Shown: piece by piece, positions 1 through 10,700 of the stretch
Layout of the letters: each line of letters starts with the position of its first letter
Numbering within the stretch: the stretch's first letter is position 1
From: Miltoncostaea sp050249835
GTDB lineage: Bacteria; Actinomycetota; Thermoleophilia; Miltoncostaeales; Miltoncostaeaceae
Length of the DNA stretch: 64,000 nucleotides
Direction of reading: 5' to 3'
Assembly (NCBI GenBank): GCA_050249835.1
Contig: JBFWPT010000009.1
Location: forward strand, 1 to 64,000
Position numbers and translations under genes: made by a program
Notes under the pieces: generated by a model
What the model saw: only the letters and a program-made list of their open reading frames with translations
The model's database searches: none
Told to the model about the DNA's origin: nothing

Positions 1-1763
1 AGTCGCAGGAGGTTGATGTCGTCCTGAAGGACGAGTCGGAGTTCACGACGGGGTATCCGGCGGATTATTCGGCGACGTTGGTGAACCAGTTGGAGGCGGC
101 GGATGTCCCGTTCGAGGTGAAGGGGATCCCGTCGTCGCCGTGGTGGTCGAGCCTGATCTGGCTGGCGCCGTTCATCCTTTTCATCGGGTTCTGGATTTAT
201 CTGATGAACCGGATGCAGGGTGGCGGGTCGAAGGTGATGTCGTTCGGGAAGTCGCGGGCGAAGCGGATGGCGGTGGACGCCCCGAAGATCACTTTTCGGG
301 ATGTGGCGGGGGCGGATGAGGCGGTGGAGGAGCTCCATGAGATCAAGGAGTTCCTGGAGAACCCGAAGAAGTTCCAGGCCTTGGGGGCCCGGATCCCGAA
401 GGGTGTCCTTCTGTTCGGCCCTCCCGGTACCGGCAAGACGCTGCTTGCGCGGGCGGTGGCGGGTGAGGCGGGGGTGCCGTTCTTCTCCATCAGTGGGTCG
501 GATTTCGTGGAGATGTTCGTCGGCGTCGGCGCCAGCCGGGTGAGGGATTTGTTTGAGCAGGCGAAGCAGTCGTCGCCGTGCATCATTTTCATGGATGAGA
601 TCGATGCGGTCGGCCGTCACCGGGGGGCGGGGCTTGGTGGTGGCCATGATGAGCGTGAGCAGACCCTGAACCAGTTGCTGGTGGAGATGGATGGGTTCGA
701 GGCGAAGGACAACATCATCCTGATCGCCGCCACCAACCGACCCGACATCCTCGACCCGGCCCTGCTCAGGCCGGGCAGGTTTGATCGGCAGATCGTGGTG
801 GACCGCCCGGACCGGGATGGGCGGGCGCAGATCCTGCGGGTGCACACCAAGGGCAAGCCGATCGCCAAGTCGATCGACCTGATGACCCTCGCCGGTCAGA
901 CCCCCGGCTTCACCGGGGCGGATCTCGCCAACCTGGTCAATGAGGCTGCGTTGCTTGCTGCCCGTAAGGGGAAGCGGCTGATCGAGCAGGCCGAGTTGGA
1001 GGAGGGGATCATGCGGGTGATCGCCGGCCCGGAGAAGAAGTCCCGCCTCCTCAGTGAGAAGGAGCGGGTGGTGACCGCCTACCACGAGATGGGGCATGCC
1101 CTGGTGGGGCATTTCCTGCCGGACGCGGACCCCGTCCACAAGATCTCGGTCGTCTCCCGCGGGCAGGCGCTCGGCTACACGATCTCGATGCCGAATGAGG
1201 ACAAGTTCCTCACCACCCGCGCCCAGCTGGAGGACCAGATGGCCATGACGTTGGGTGGCCGGGCCGCGGAGGAGTTGGTGTTCGGTGAGATCACCACGGG
1301 GGCGGCGAATGACCTGGAGAAGGTGACGGGGACGGCGAAGCAGATGACGATGCGGTTCGGCATGTCGGACAAGCTCGGCCCCCGCGTCCTCGGGCATAAC
1401 CATGGCGCCCCGTTCCTCGGCCGGGACATGCACAGCGAGCCCGACTACTCGGATGACCTTGCCCGGACGATTGATTCGGAGATCCGGCGGATCATCGAGG
1501 AGGCCCACCAGCGGGCCCGCGACATTTTGACTGAGCACCGGTTGGACCTGGAGAACCTGTCCCAGATCCTGCTGCGGCGGGAGACGATCGAGCGGGACGA
1601 GTTCATCGCCCTCCTGGATGGTGAGGAGGAAGCGGCGGTGTTCGCCGAGCGGGACCGCAAGGCCGCCGAGCTGGCCCGCCAAACCGACGAGCAGAAGCCG
1701 TCGGAGGGTAAGCCGGCGAAGCGGCTGCCGTACCCGGGGGCGGGGGAACCCCTCCCCGAATAA
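1..1763 (+). CDS. ftsH: ATP-dependent zinc metalloprotease FtsH (5' end outside window)
   Basis: Membrane-anchored AAA+ protease that extracts and degrades damaged membrane proteins and short-lived regulators. The frame is open from base 3, so the true start lies before the window; about 586 residues remain. Visible are the end of the extracytoplasmic domain, a membrane segment (about 141-206), Walker A GPPGTGKT (about 417-440), Walker B IIFMDEID, an SRH segment ending RPGRFDRQ, the zinc-binding HEMGH (1083-1097) and the third-ligand region GAANDLEKVT. All catalytic motifs are intact. By eye its G+C is clearly lower than in the next genes, with many TTG, GAT and ATT codons, so it may have a different history. 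A hairpin terminator follows. Confidence 0.97.
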   Translation, partial: SQEVDVVLKDESEFTTGYPADYSATLVNQLEAADVPFEVKGIPSSPWWSSLIWLAPFILFIGFWIYLMNRMQGGGSKVMSFGKSRAKRMAVDAPKITFRDVAGADEAVEELHEIKEFLENPKKFQALGARIPKGVLLFGPPGTGKTLLARAVAGEAGVPFFSISGSDFVEMFVGVGASRVRDLFEQAKQSSPCIIFMDEIDAVGRHRGAGLGGGHDEREQTLNQLLVEMDGFEAKDNIILIAATNRPDILDPALLRPGRFDRQIVVDRPDRDGRAQILRVHTKGKPIAKSIDLMTLAGQTPGFTGADLANLVNEAALLAARKGKRLIEQAELEEGIMRVIAGPEKKSRLLSEKERVVTAYHEMGHALVGHFLPDADPVHKISVVSRGQALGYTISMPNEDKFLTTRAQLEDQMAMTLGGRAAEELVFGEITTGAANDLEKVTGTAKQMTMRFGMSDKLGPRVLGHNHGAPFLGRDMHSEPDYSDDLARTIDSEIRRIIEEAHQRARDILTEHRLDLENLSQILLRRETIERDEFIALLDGEEEAAVFAERDRKAAELARQTDEQKPSEGKPAKRLPYPGAGEPLPE

Positions 1764-1777
1764 CCCACCGCAGGACG

Positions 1778-1805
1778 GGCGCCCGGCGGCACACCACCGG
1801 GCGCC
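1778..1805 (+). terminator. Hairpin terminator after ftsH
   Basis: A perfect 9-bp stem, GGCGCCCGG (1778-1786) pairing with CCGGGCGCC (1797-1805), encloses a 10-base loop and is followed by TT. It sits 15 bases after the ftsH stop and before comEC. Confidence 0.6.
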
Positions 1806-1860
1806 TTCCGTGACAGGTCTGCCCGCCACCGGCGCGGGGGTCCCGGCCTAGCGTCGGAGC

Positions 1861-4248
1861 GTGGATCACACGGCCCCGGCGCCACGGGCGCCCCTGCGCC
1901 TGCGCCTCGCACCCCACCTGCTGGCGGGGTGCCTCTGCGCGGGGCTCGTCGCCCCGCTCGCCGTGCCCGTGGACGCCGCCCTCGCGGGGGTCGGCTGCGC
2001 CCTCGCGGGCGCCGCCGCGCTGTGGGTGACCGCGGCGCGCCGGCCGGCCGCCGCGCTGGCCCTGCTCGCCCTGACGGCCCTGCTCGGCGGGGCGGCCTGG
2101 GGCGAGGCGCGCGTCGCGGGCACCGCGCCGCCGGCGCTGGACCTGTCGGCAGCCGTGGCGGGGACGGTGATCGTGGACACCCCGCCGGTGCCGGACGCCC
2201 GGGGCGGGCGGCGGGCGCGCGGGGTGGTGGAGCGCCTCGACGGGCCCGTCGTGGTGCCGGCCGGCACGCGGATCCTGCTGGAGCTGGACGGCGCCGATCC
2301 GCCGCGGGTGGGGACCCGCCTGCGGGTGGAGGGGCGGCTGCGGCCGGCCGCGTCCGGCACCTCGCCGGGGTGGTGGCGGCGCTGGCTGGCGCGCCAGGGG
2401 ATCGCGGGGCGGCTGCGCCCCGCGATCGCCGTGGAGGCCGGGTCCCGGGGCGGCGCGGCCGGCGTCCGCGACCGCTGGCGGGCGTGGGCGGGCGAGGCGG
2501 CGGGGGCGGGGCTCGCCGGCGACGTCCGGGCGCTTGTGCGCGGCATGGCGCTCGGTGGCGGGTCGGAGCTGTCGGAGCCGGCGCAGGAGGCCTTCCGGGA
2601 CGCGGGGGTCTGGCACCTGCTGGCCGTCTCGGGCCAGAACGTCACGGTGGTGGCGCTCACGGTGCTGGTGGGCCTCACGGCGCTCGGGGTGCGGCGGCGC
2701 CCGGCGGTCGCCGGGGCGGGGCTCGCGATGGTCGCCTACTGCCTCGCCTGCGACGGCGGCGCGTCCGTGGCCCGGGCGGGGATCGTCGGGGCGCTCGGCC
2801 TCGCCGCCGAGCTGCGGTCGGCGCCGCGGGAGCGCTGGCACCTGCTGCTCGCCGGGCTCGCGCTGCTGCTCGCCCACCAGCCGCGGGCGATCGAGGACCC
2901 GGGGCTGCAGCTCTCGTTCGCCGCCGTGGCGGGGTTGTTCGCGCTCGCCCCGCCGCTGGAGGGGTGGTTCCGCGGCTGGCTCCCCGGCCGGGTGGCGGGC
3001 CTCGCCGCCGCGGCGGCCGCGGCGGGCCTGGCGACGGCGCCGGTGGTGGTCGCGAACTTCGGGCGGCTGTCGCTGGCCGGCCTGGTCGTCAACGTGGTCG
3101 CGGTGCCCCTCGCCGCGCCGGTGGTGGTGCTGGCGCTCGCGGGCATCGCGGCGGGGGCCGTGCTGCCCGCGGCCGGGGTCGTCCTGGCCTGGGCGGCCGG
3201 GGCGGGGGCGTGGCTGCTGCTGGCGCTGGCGCGGGCCGCGGCGGCGGTGCCGGGGGCGGCGGTCGACCTGCCGTCCGCGGCGGCGCTCCCCGTGGCCGCG
3301 GTGCCGGCGGCCGCGGTGCTGCTCGCCTCCCTGCTGCGGCCGGGGGCGCCCGGACCCGGCGCGGCGGCGCGGCGCTGGGGGAGGCCTGCCGTCGCGGTCG
3401 TGGTCGCCCTCCTGGCGGCCGGGTGGGCGCTCGGCCGGCCCCCCGCGCCGCAGCCGTGGCCGGGGGCGCCGGCGGTGACGGCGCTCGATGTGGGGCAGGG
3501 CGACGCGATCCTGCTGCGCAGCCCGGACGGGGCGGCGGTGCTCGTGGACGCGGGACCGCCGGGCGCCGGGGAGGGGGAGGCGCCCGTCGCGGGCCGCCTG
3601 GGGCGGCTCGGGGTGCGGCGGCTCGACGCGCTCGTACTGACCCACGACTCCCTCGACCACGTCGGCGGGGCCCGGGACGTGCTTGGTGCCGTCCAGGTGG
3701 GGCGGCTGCTGATGCCGCCCGAGCCCGCCGACGGCTGGGCGCCGCACGCCGAGGCCGTGCGCGCAGACGCCCGGGACGCGGGGGTGCCGGTGGGGGAGGC
3801 GGCCGCCGGCGACGCCCTCGCGGCGGGCGCGTGGCGGCTGCGGGTGCTCGCGCCGTCCGGGGCGCGGCCGGCGGGGGCGGATCCGAACCCCTGGAGCCTG
3901 GTGGTGCGCGCCACGGCGGGGGACCTGAGCGCGCTGCTCACCGCCGACGCCGAGAGCGACGCGCTGGCCGCCCTGCCGGCCGGGACGGTGGACGTGCTCA
4001 AGGTGTCCCACCACGGCTCGGAGGACCCCGGGCTGCCGCCGCTGCTGGCGCGCCTGCGGCCCCGGGTTGCGCTGGTGTCGGCGGGGGAGGGCAATCCCTT
4101 CGGCCATCCGCGCGCGCCGACCCTGGACGCGCTCGCGGCGACGGGGGCGGCCACGTGGCGGACCGACCGGGCGGGCGACGTCACCGTGACCGGCGGGGCC
4201 GGGGCCCCGGCGGTGACGGCCGAGCGCCCTTCGGGAAGACCGCAGTGA
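1861..4248 (+). CDS. comEC: ComEC/Rec2-type DNA uptake channel
   Basis: Polytopic membrane protein (795 residues, GTG start) of the ComEC/Rec2 family, which carries single-stranded DNA across the membrane during transformation. The N-terminal part has membrane segments and a DUF4131-like region. The competence domain follows (about residues 220-480, with the family signature around WHLLAVSGQN). The C-terminal third is a metallo-beta-lactamase fold starting near residue 538 (ALDVGQGDAILL), with THDSLDHVGG and SHHGSEDP. The usual HxHxDH is here HxSxDH. No other competence or pilus genes are in the window. A short ORF begins at 4245, overlapping the stop. Confidence 0.93.
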   Translation: MDHTAPAPRAPLRLRLAPHLLAGCLCAGLVAPLAVPVDAALAGVGCALAGAAALWVTAARRPAAALALLALTALLGGAAWGEARVAGTAPPALDLSAAVAGTVIVDTPPVPDARGGRRARGVVERLDGPVVVPAGTRILLELDGADPPRVGTRLRVEGRLRPAASGTSPGWWRRWLARQGIAGRLRPAIAVEAGSRGGAAGVRDRWRAWAGEAAGAGLAGDVRALVRGMALGGGSELSEPAQEAFRDAGVWHLLAVSGQNVTVVALTVLVGLTALGVRRRPAVAGAGLAMVAYCLACDGGASVARAGIVGALGLAAELRSAPRERWHLLLAGLALLLAHQPRAIEDPGLQLSFAAVAGLFALAPPLEGWFRGWLPGRVAGLAAAAAAAGLATAPVVVANFGRLSLAGLVVNVVAVPLAAPVVVLALAGIAAGAVLPAAGVVLAWAAGAGAWLLLALARAAAAVPGAAVDLPSAAALPVAAVPAAAVLLASLLRPGAPGPGAAARRWGRPAVAVVVALLAAGWALGRPPAPQPWPGAPAVTALDVGQGDAILLRSPDGAAVLVDAGPPGAGEGEAPVAGRLGRLGVRRLDALVLTHDSLDHVGGARDVLGAVQVGRLLMPPEPADGWAPHAEAVRADARDAGVPVGEAAAGDALAAGAWRLRVLAPSGARPAGADPNPWSLVVRATAGDLSALLTADAESDALAALPAGTVDVLKVSHHGSEDPGLPPLLARLRPRVALVSAGEGNPFGHPRAPTLDALAATGAATWRTDRAGDVTVTGGAGAPAVTAERPSGRPQ

Positions 4249-4354
4249 GGCGGGCGGCGACCCCCGATGGACGCGGGCGTGATCTGCGGGACGCCCGGGT
4301 CGTGGACGACGACCGCCCCCTCCTGGACCGGTTCATGCCGCGGGGCTCGACCTG
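4245..4354 (+). pseudogene. Possible frameshifted 5' part of the SRPBCC-like gene
   Basis: A GTG at 4245 overlaps the comEC stop (GTGA), as at many junctions in this window. It reads MRRAATPDGRGRDLRD... to LLDRFMPR and then runs out of frame, ending soon after in a stop at 4392-4394. 'LLDRFMPR' resembles the N-terminus I expect for actinobacterial SRPBCC-like proteins of the kind encoded at 4355-4759. The continuation (LDLVDVGRR...) lies in another frame from about 4346. A small deletion or frameshift would explain this; a sequencing error would too. Confidence 0.4.
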
Positions 4355-4759
4355 GTGGATGTCGGGCGGAGGGCGCCGCTCGCCAGCGTCCTGATGACCC
4401 TGCGCGGCGCGCCGGAGGCCGTCGGGAGGCGCATCAGGCGCCTGCCCCGGGCCGAGGGGCGCGAGCTCGTAGTGGGCGGGGTCGGGCGGTTCTGGACGCC
4501 GCAGATCACGTGGCGCGAGGTGCCCGCGCAGGAGTTCGCGGGCTTCGCCGAGCCGGGCTGGGCCGCCATCGCCTGGGGGTTCCACATCACGCCGACCGGC
4601 GACGGGAGGACGCTGATCGTCACCGAGTGCCGCACCCGGGCGACCGACGCGCCGTCGCGGCGGGCGTTCCTGCGCTACTGGCGGCTGGTGGGCCCCTTCG
4701 CGGCCTACATCATCGGGTTGTCGCCCCGGCTGGTGGGGGAGCGCGCCGAGAGGGGGTGA
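4355..4759 (+). CDS. SRPBCC-like hypothetical protein, probably 5'-truncated
   Basis: A 134-residue frame starting GTG at 4355. The segment FWTPQITWREVP...GWAAIAWGF...TECRTRATDAPSRRAFLRYW resembles the C-terminal half of small SRPBCC (START-like) proteins common in actinobacteria; no enzymatic role can be inferred. There is no convincing ribosome site before the start, and the usual N-terminal strand and helix are missing. Together with the upstream fragment at 4245-4354 this suggests a decayed or frameshifted gene. It lies between comEC and holA on the same strand. Confidence 0.55.
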   Translation: MDVGRRAPLASVLMTLRGAPEAVGRRIRRLPRAEGRELVVGGVGRFWTPQITWREVPAQEFAGFAEPGWAAIAWGFHITPTGDGRTLIVTECRTRATDAPSRRAFLRYWRLVGPFAAYIIGLSPRLVGERAERG

Positions 4760-4790
4760 CCGGGCGCCCGGCGGCGTCTCCCGGAGCGGG

Positions 4791-4796
4791 TAACCT
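4791..4796 (+). promoter_or_regulatory. Candidate -10 element for holA
   Basis: TAACCT ends 9 bases before the holA ATG. That would put the transcript start within about 3 bases of the start codon (nearly leaderless). No good -35 is evident. Confidence 0.4.
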
Positions 4797-4805
4797 GGCC
4801 GGTCG

Positions 4806-5876
4806 ATGGCACCCGAGCCGCTCAAGCCCGCCTATGTCATCTGGGGCGAGGACCGCGCCACGATCGACCGCGCCGTGACCCGCCTCATCGCCCGCGTCGA
4901 GCGCGAGGGCGGCATGCCGCCCGACCGGGTGCGGGCCGACGAGACGCCGGCCGAGGAGGTCGTCGCCCTCTGCGAGACGCTCTCCTTCGGCGGGCTGCGC
5001 CTGGTGATCGTGGACGGCGCGGACACCTGGAAGGCCGGTGACGCCGCGGCCCTGCTCCCGTACCTGGAGGCCCCCAACGAGGGGACCTGCCTGGCCCTGA
5101 TCGCCGCCGGGGCGCTGACCCCGAAGCTCCACGCGGCCGTCGCCGGGCTCGGGGGGGAGCTTCGCTACGGCCCCGACCCCAAGGCCAAGCGCGGCGACCG
5201 GGTGAAGTGGCTCGTCGGGCACTTCCGCGACGAGGTCGGCCGCGCCGGGGGCTCGGTGCCGCCGGCCGTCGCCCGGCAGGTGGTGGAGCGGGTGATGGTC
5301 GACCGCCCCGACGCCCGCAAGGGCGGGGTCACGCCGATGGAGCTCGCGCGCGAGGCCGAGAAGCTGGCCGCCTACGCCGACGGCGAGCCGGTGACGGCGG
5401 ACATGGTCGACGCGCTCGTGCCGCGGCAGCCGGACGCCAAGGTCTACGAGCTGGCCGACGCGCTCGTGGGCGCCGACGCGGCGCGCGCCTACGACCTGCT
5501 GCAGGACCTCGCGACCGGGGACGACCCGGTCGCCCCGATCCTGATCCAGGTGCAGCTCACGAACCGCTTCCGGGCGCTCGCCCAGGCGCAGGCGCTCGGG
5601 CCGGGGGCGACGGCCGACGCCGTCGGCGCCGCGACGGGGATCAAGGGGTACCCGGGGCGGATCCTCGCCGACCAGGCGAAGGCCCTGCCGCCGGGCACGG
5701 CCCAGCGCGCCGTGGCACGGCTGGCCACCCTCGAGCTGGACCTGCGGGTGAGCAGCCTGCGCGACCTGGGCCGCTCCGGCCGCGACGGCGAGCGGTTCGT
5801 GCTCGAGGCCGCGGCCCGGGACCTGCTCGCCCTGGCGCGCGGCGGCAGGCCGGCGCCGGGCGGCGGCGAACTCTAG
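4806..5876 (+). CDS. holA: DNA polymerase III delta subunit
   Basis: Clamp-loader subunit that opens the beta sliding clamp. The 356-residue product starts PLKPAYVIWGEDRATIDRAV, the typical opening of the delta N-terminal AAA-like domain, and keeps the family pattern through the lid and collar regions (VYELADALVGADAARAYDLL; RSGRDGERFVLE). The length is typical. The ATG at 4806 has a -10-like TAACCT just upstream. It is convergent with rpsT, and the two stops overlap by 4 bases. This holA/rpsT pairing is common in many bacteria and supports both calls. Confidence 0.93.
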   Translation: MAPEPLKPAYVIWGEDRATIDRAVTRLIARVEREGGMPPDRVRADETPAEEVVALCETLSFGGLRLVIVDGADTWKAGDAAALLPYLEAPNEGTCLALIAAGALTPKLHAAVAGLGGELRYGPDPKAKRGDRVKWLVGHFRDEVGRAGGSVPPAVARQVVERVMVDRPDARKGGVTPMELAREAEKLAAYADGEPVTADMVDALVPRQPDAKVYELADALVGADAARAYDLLQDLATGDDPVAPILIQVQLTNRFRALAQAQALGPGATADAVGAATGIKGYPGRILADQAKALPPGTAQRAVARLATLELDLRVSSLRDLGRSGRDGERFVLEAAARDLLALARGGRPAPGGGEL

Positions 5877-6136
5877 GTGGTGCTCCTCGAGGCGATGCGA
5901 GCCACGCGGCTCTTCTTGCGCGCCGCGTTGTTGCGGTGAATCACGCCCTCGGCGGCGGCCCGGTCGATCAGGTGCTCCAGCTCACGCGCGCGGGTGGCCA
6001 CGGCGTCCCCGCCCTCCTCGGCCGCGTCGTCGAGACGGCGGAAGAGCGTCTTGATCGTCGAGCGGTACCTCAGGTTGCGGTCGCGCTGCTCCAGCGAGCG
6101 GCGGTTGCGCTTCTTCTGCTGCTTGATGTTCGCCAC
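5873..6136 (-). CDS. rpsT: 30S ribosomal protein S20
   Basis: Small basic protein (87 residues) binding 16S rRNA in the body of the 30S subunit. It begins MANIKQQKKRNRRS, the S20 signature, and ends with the conserved GVIHRNNAARKKSR region. The start is GTG with a GGAGG 9 bases upstream. A -10-like TACCAT on the minus strand lies near 6171-6176. It is divergent from murJ and tail-to-tail with holA. Confidence 0.97.
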   Translation of the reverse strand: MANIKQQKKRNRRSLEQRDRNLRYRSTIKTLFRRLDDAAEEGGDAVATRARELEHLIDRAAAEGVIHRNNAARKKSRVARIASRSTT

Positions 6137-6201
6137 GCGGCGAGTCCTCCATGGATCGGTCGGCGGTGCATGGTAGCGGCCGGGACGGGGCGCGGCCAGC
6201 G

Positions 6202-7779
6202 GTGAGCGGAGAGACGGACCAGAGAAGGCCCGCGAAGGGCCTCGGCCGCTCCACCGCGGTCTTCGCCCTCTGGACCGGCGTGAGCCGCGTCGCGGGCCTC
6301 GTGCGCGAGATCGCCGCGGCGGCCCTGTTCGGCACGTCCGGCCAGATCAGCGCCTTCGTAGTGGCGTTCAACGTCCCCAACCTGCTGCGCAGCCTGGTGG
6401 CCGACTCGGCCCTGTCGGCGGCCTTCGTGCCCGTCTTCACCCAGCTCCAGGAGCAGGGGAAGCACAAGGAGGCGGCGCGACTCGCGGGCGCGTTCATCGG
6501 CCTCATCACGCTCGTGCTGGGGCTCGTCAGCGTGCTGGCGATCATCGTCGCGCCCTGGGTCATGCCGTTCTTCGCGCCCGGCCTCGACGACGAGCTCGTG
6601 GACGACGCCGTGACCATGGCGCGGATCATGTTCCCGATCGTCGTGCTGCTCGGCCTGACCGGCCTGGTGGCGGCGCTGCTCCAGGCGGCCGGGCGCTTCG
6701 GGCCCACGGCGTTCGCGCCGGTGCTCTGGAACGTCGTGATCATCGTGATGCTGGTGGGCGTGACGCCGTTCGTCGCCGAGGACGAGCAGATCATCGTCTA
6801 CGCCGTCGCGGTCGTCGCCGGCACCGTGGCGCAGCTCGTCTACCTGGTCCCGTCGCTGCGCGGCCTGGGCCCGTTCCCGCTCTCGCTCGGCCTGGGGAAC
6901 GCGCGCGTCCGCCAGGTGCTCATCCTGATGCTGCCGGTGACGCTCGGCCTCGGCCTCATCAACGTCAACCTCACCGTCGACACCATCTTCGCGACGCTGG
7001 TGAGCGAGGAGGCCCCCCGGGCCATCGACGCGGCCTTCCGCCTCTACCTGCTGCCCCAGGGCGTCTTCAGCGTGGCGATCGCGACGGTCCTGTTCCCGAC
7101 GATCGCCCGCCTGTCGGCCCGCGCGGACATCGAGGGGATGCGGCGCACGATCGCGTCGGGCGTGCGGCAGATCTTCTTCATGCTACTGCCGGCGTCGCTG
7201 TTCCTGTTCGTGCTCGCCGAGCCGGTCACGCGCCTCGTCTTCGAGCGCGGGGAGTTCGGCCCCGAGAGCACCGCGCTCACCTCCGAGGCCCTCGTCTACT
7301 TCGCGATCGGCCTCGCCTTCAACGGGGCCAGCCTGCTCGTGATCCGGGCGTTCTTCTCGATGCAGATGCCCTGGCTGCCCACGAAGGTCGCCGGCCTGGG
7401 CGTGGTCCTCAACGTCGTGCTCGACGCCCTCCTCTACATGCCCCTCGGCGTCGGCGGCATCCCGCTCGCCACGTCCATCGCGAGCATCGTGACCTTCCTG
7501 CTCCTGCTGTACCTCCTCGACCGCGAGCTGGGCGGGCTGCACGGGCGCTGGATCCTGGACGGCACCGTCCGCTCCCTCGTCGCGGCCGGGGTGTCGGTGC
7601 TCTTCGCGTGGTGCTGGTGGCGGGTGCTGGACGACGCCCTCGGGCGCAGCCTGGGCGCCCAGATCGTGAGCATGGGCGTGGCCGTCCTGGCGGCCGTCGC
7701 GGGCCATCTGGCCGCCGCGCGCGCCTTCGAGATGAGCGAGCTGCGGGCGCTGGCCCGCCTGAGGCGGCCGCTACAGTAG
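6202..7779 (+). CDS. murJ: Lipid II flippase MurJ
   Basis: Polytopic MOP-superfamily protein that flips lipid-linked peptidoglycan precursor across the membrane. The start at GTG 6202 gives 525 residues beginning MSGETDQRR, followed shortly by GRSTAVFALWTGVSRVAG, the usual MurJ N-terminal helix; an in-frame ATG at 6151 would add 17 residues overlapping the rpsT promoter region. About 14 hydrophobic segments follow, with family signatures such as FNVPNLLRSL, SAAFVPVF and FLLPQGVF-like (YLLPQGVFS). The 3' end carries the -10 for lepA. Confidence 0.93.
   Translation: MSGETDQRRPAKGLGRSTAVFALWTGVSRVAGLVREIAAAALFGTSGQISAFVVAFNVPNLLRSLVADSALSAAFVPVFTQLQEQGKHKEAARLAGAFIGLITLVLGLVSVLAIIVAPWVMPFFAPGLDDELVDDAVTMARIMFPIVVLLGLTGLVAALLQAAGRFGPTAFAPVLWNVVIIVMLVGVTPFVAEDEQIIVYAVAVVAGTVAQLVYLVPSLRGLGPFPLSLGLGNARVRQVLILMLPVTLGLGLINVNLTVDTIFATLVSEEAPRAIDAAFRLYLLPQGVFSVAIATVLFPTIARLSARADIEGMRRTIASGVRQIFFMLLPASLFLFVLAEPVTRLVFERGEFGPESTALTSEALVYFAIGLAFNGASLLVIRAFFSMQMPWLPTKVAGLGVVLNVVLDALLYMPLGVGGIPLATSIASIVTFLLLLYLLDRELGGLHGRWILDGTVRSLVAAGVSVLFAWCWWRVLDDALGRSLGAQIVSMGVAVLAAVAGHLAAARAFEMSELRALARLRRPLQ
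7772..7777 (+). promoter_or_regulatory. Candidate -10 element for lepA
   Basis: TACAGT lies inside the end of murJ, 6 bases before the lepA GTG at 7784. This spacing would make the lepA transcript leaderless; no Shine-Dalgarno is present. Confidence 0.45.
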
Positions 7780-7783
7780 TTCC

Positions 7784-9598
<1,815 letters not shown>

Positions 9599-9599
9599 C

Positions 9600-10700
9600 G
9601 TGAGCGGGGTCCGCCACCTCTACGCGCACCTCCCCTTCTGCGCGTCGCGGTGCGGGTACTGCGCCTTCGTCGTCCACGTCGGCGCGCTAGGCCGGCGCGA
9701 CGCCTACCTGGACGCCCTGATCGCGGAGATCGACCGGGAGGCCCCGGGCCTCGCGCCGCTGGAGACGGTCTACCTCGGCGGGGGCACGCCGACCCTCATG
9801 CGCCCGCGGCGCCTGGCCCGGCTGATGGAGCGGGTGGGCCCGCTGCTGGCCGACGGGGCCGAGGTGAGCATCGAGTGCAACCCGGAGACCGTCGACCGCC
9901 GGGCGCTGCGCGAGCTGCGGGCCATGGGGATCACGCGGCTGTCGCTGGGCGTCCAGTCGTTCCGCCCGCACCTGCTCGCGGCGCTCGATCGGGGCGCGAC
10001 GGCGGCGCAGGCCCGCGACGCGATCGGCTGCGCGCGGGCGGCGGGCTTCGAGGACCTCTCGATCGACCTCATCTTCGGCATCCCGGGCCAGACCCCGGCC
10101 GACCTGGAGGCCGACCTGGCCGACGCCCTCGCCGCCGGCCCGGACCACGTCTCCTGGTACGAGCTGGAGATCAAGCCGGGCTCGGCCCTGGCCCGCGCCG
10201 GCACCGAGCCGGTGGACGAGGACGAGGGCGCCGACGCGTACGCCCGCATCGTGGAGGGCCTGGAGGGGGCCGGCTACCGCTGGTACGAGACGGCCAACTT
10301 CGCCCGGCCCGGGCACGAGTGCCGCCACTCCCTGGCCTACTGGGGCGCCGCCGACTACCTCGGCGTCGGGGTCGGCGCCGTCTCGACCATCGCCGGCCGC
10401 CGTCGCCGCAACAGCCCGGCGCTGGAGCCGTATCTCGCCGCCCTCGCCGGGGACCGGGAGCCGCCGCGCACCTCCGAGGGCCTCGACGCCGACGACATCC
10501 GCCGCGAGCGCTGGATGCTGGGGCTGCGCCTGGAGGGCGGGATGCCGCTGTCGTGGGCCGGTCCTCCGGACCACCCGGGGGCCCTGCCGCGGCTGGAGGC
10601 CGCGGGCCTGCTGCGCCGCGACGGCGACGTGCTGACGCTCACCCGCCGCGGCCGCTTCGTCCAGAACGCGATCCTGCACGAGCTCATGGAGTACGCGTGA
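9600..10700 (+). CDS. hemW: HemW-like radical SAM protein (oxygen-independent coproporphyrinogen oxidase family)
   Basis: Radical SAM protein of 366 residues with the iron-sulfur motif CASRCGYCAF (CxxxCxxC) right after the start, then YLGGGTPTL and the SAM-binding regions. The family includes HemN, but proteins of this length next to lepA and hrcA are usually HemW, a heme chaperone that delivers heme to membrane cytochromes rather than an oxidase. The GTG start is one base after the lepA stop; the stop overlaps the hrcA start (GTGA). Confidence 0.88.
   Translation: MSGVRHLYAHLPFCASRCGYCAFVVHVGALGRRDAYLDALIAEIDREAPGLAPLETVYLGGGTPTLMRPRRLARLMERVGPLLADGAEVSIECNPETVDRRALRELRAMGITRLSLGVQSFRPHLLAALDRGATAAQARDAIGCARAAGFEDLSIDLIFGIPGQTPADLEADLADALAAGPDHVSWYELEIKPGSALARAGTEPVDEDEGADAYARIVEGLEGAGYRWYETANFARPGHECRHSLAYWGAADYLGVGVGAVSTIAGRRRRNSPALEPYLAALAGDREPPRTSEGLDADDIRRERWMLGLRLEGGMPLSWAGPPDHPGALPRLEAAGLLRRDGDVLTLTRRGRFVQNAILHELMEYA

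Noticed and set aside
1603..4107. An open frame of more than 800 codons on the minus strand opposite comEC
   Set aside because: Arg/Pro/Gly-rich translation without domains; it mirrors comEC codon structure and is a by-product of extreme G+C.
9650..10696. Long 5' extension of hrcA through hemW
   Set aside because: The extension is the +1 frame of hemW; the conserved HrcA N-terminus starts right after GTG 10697.
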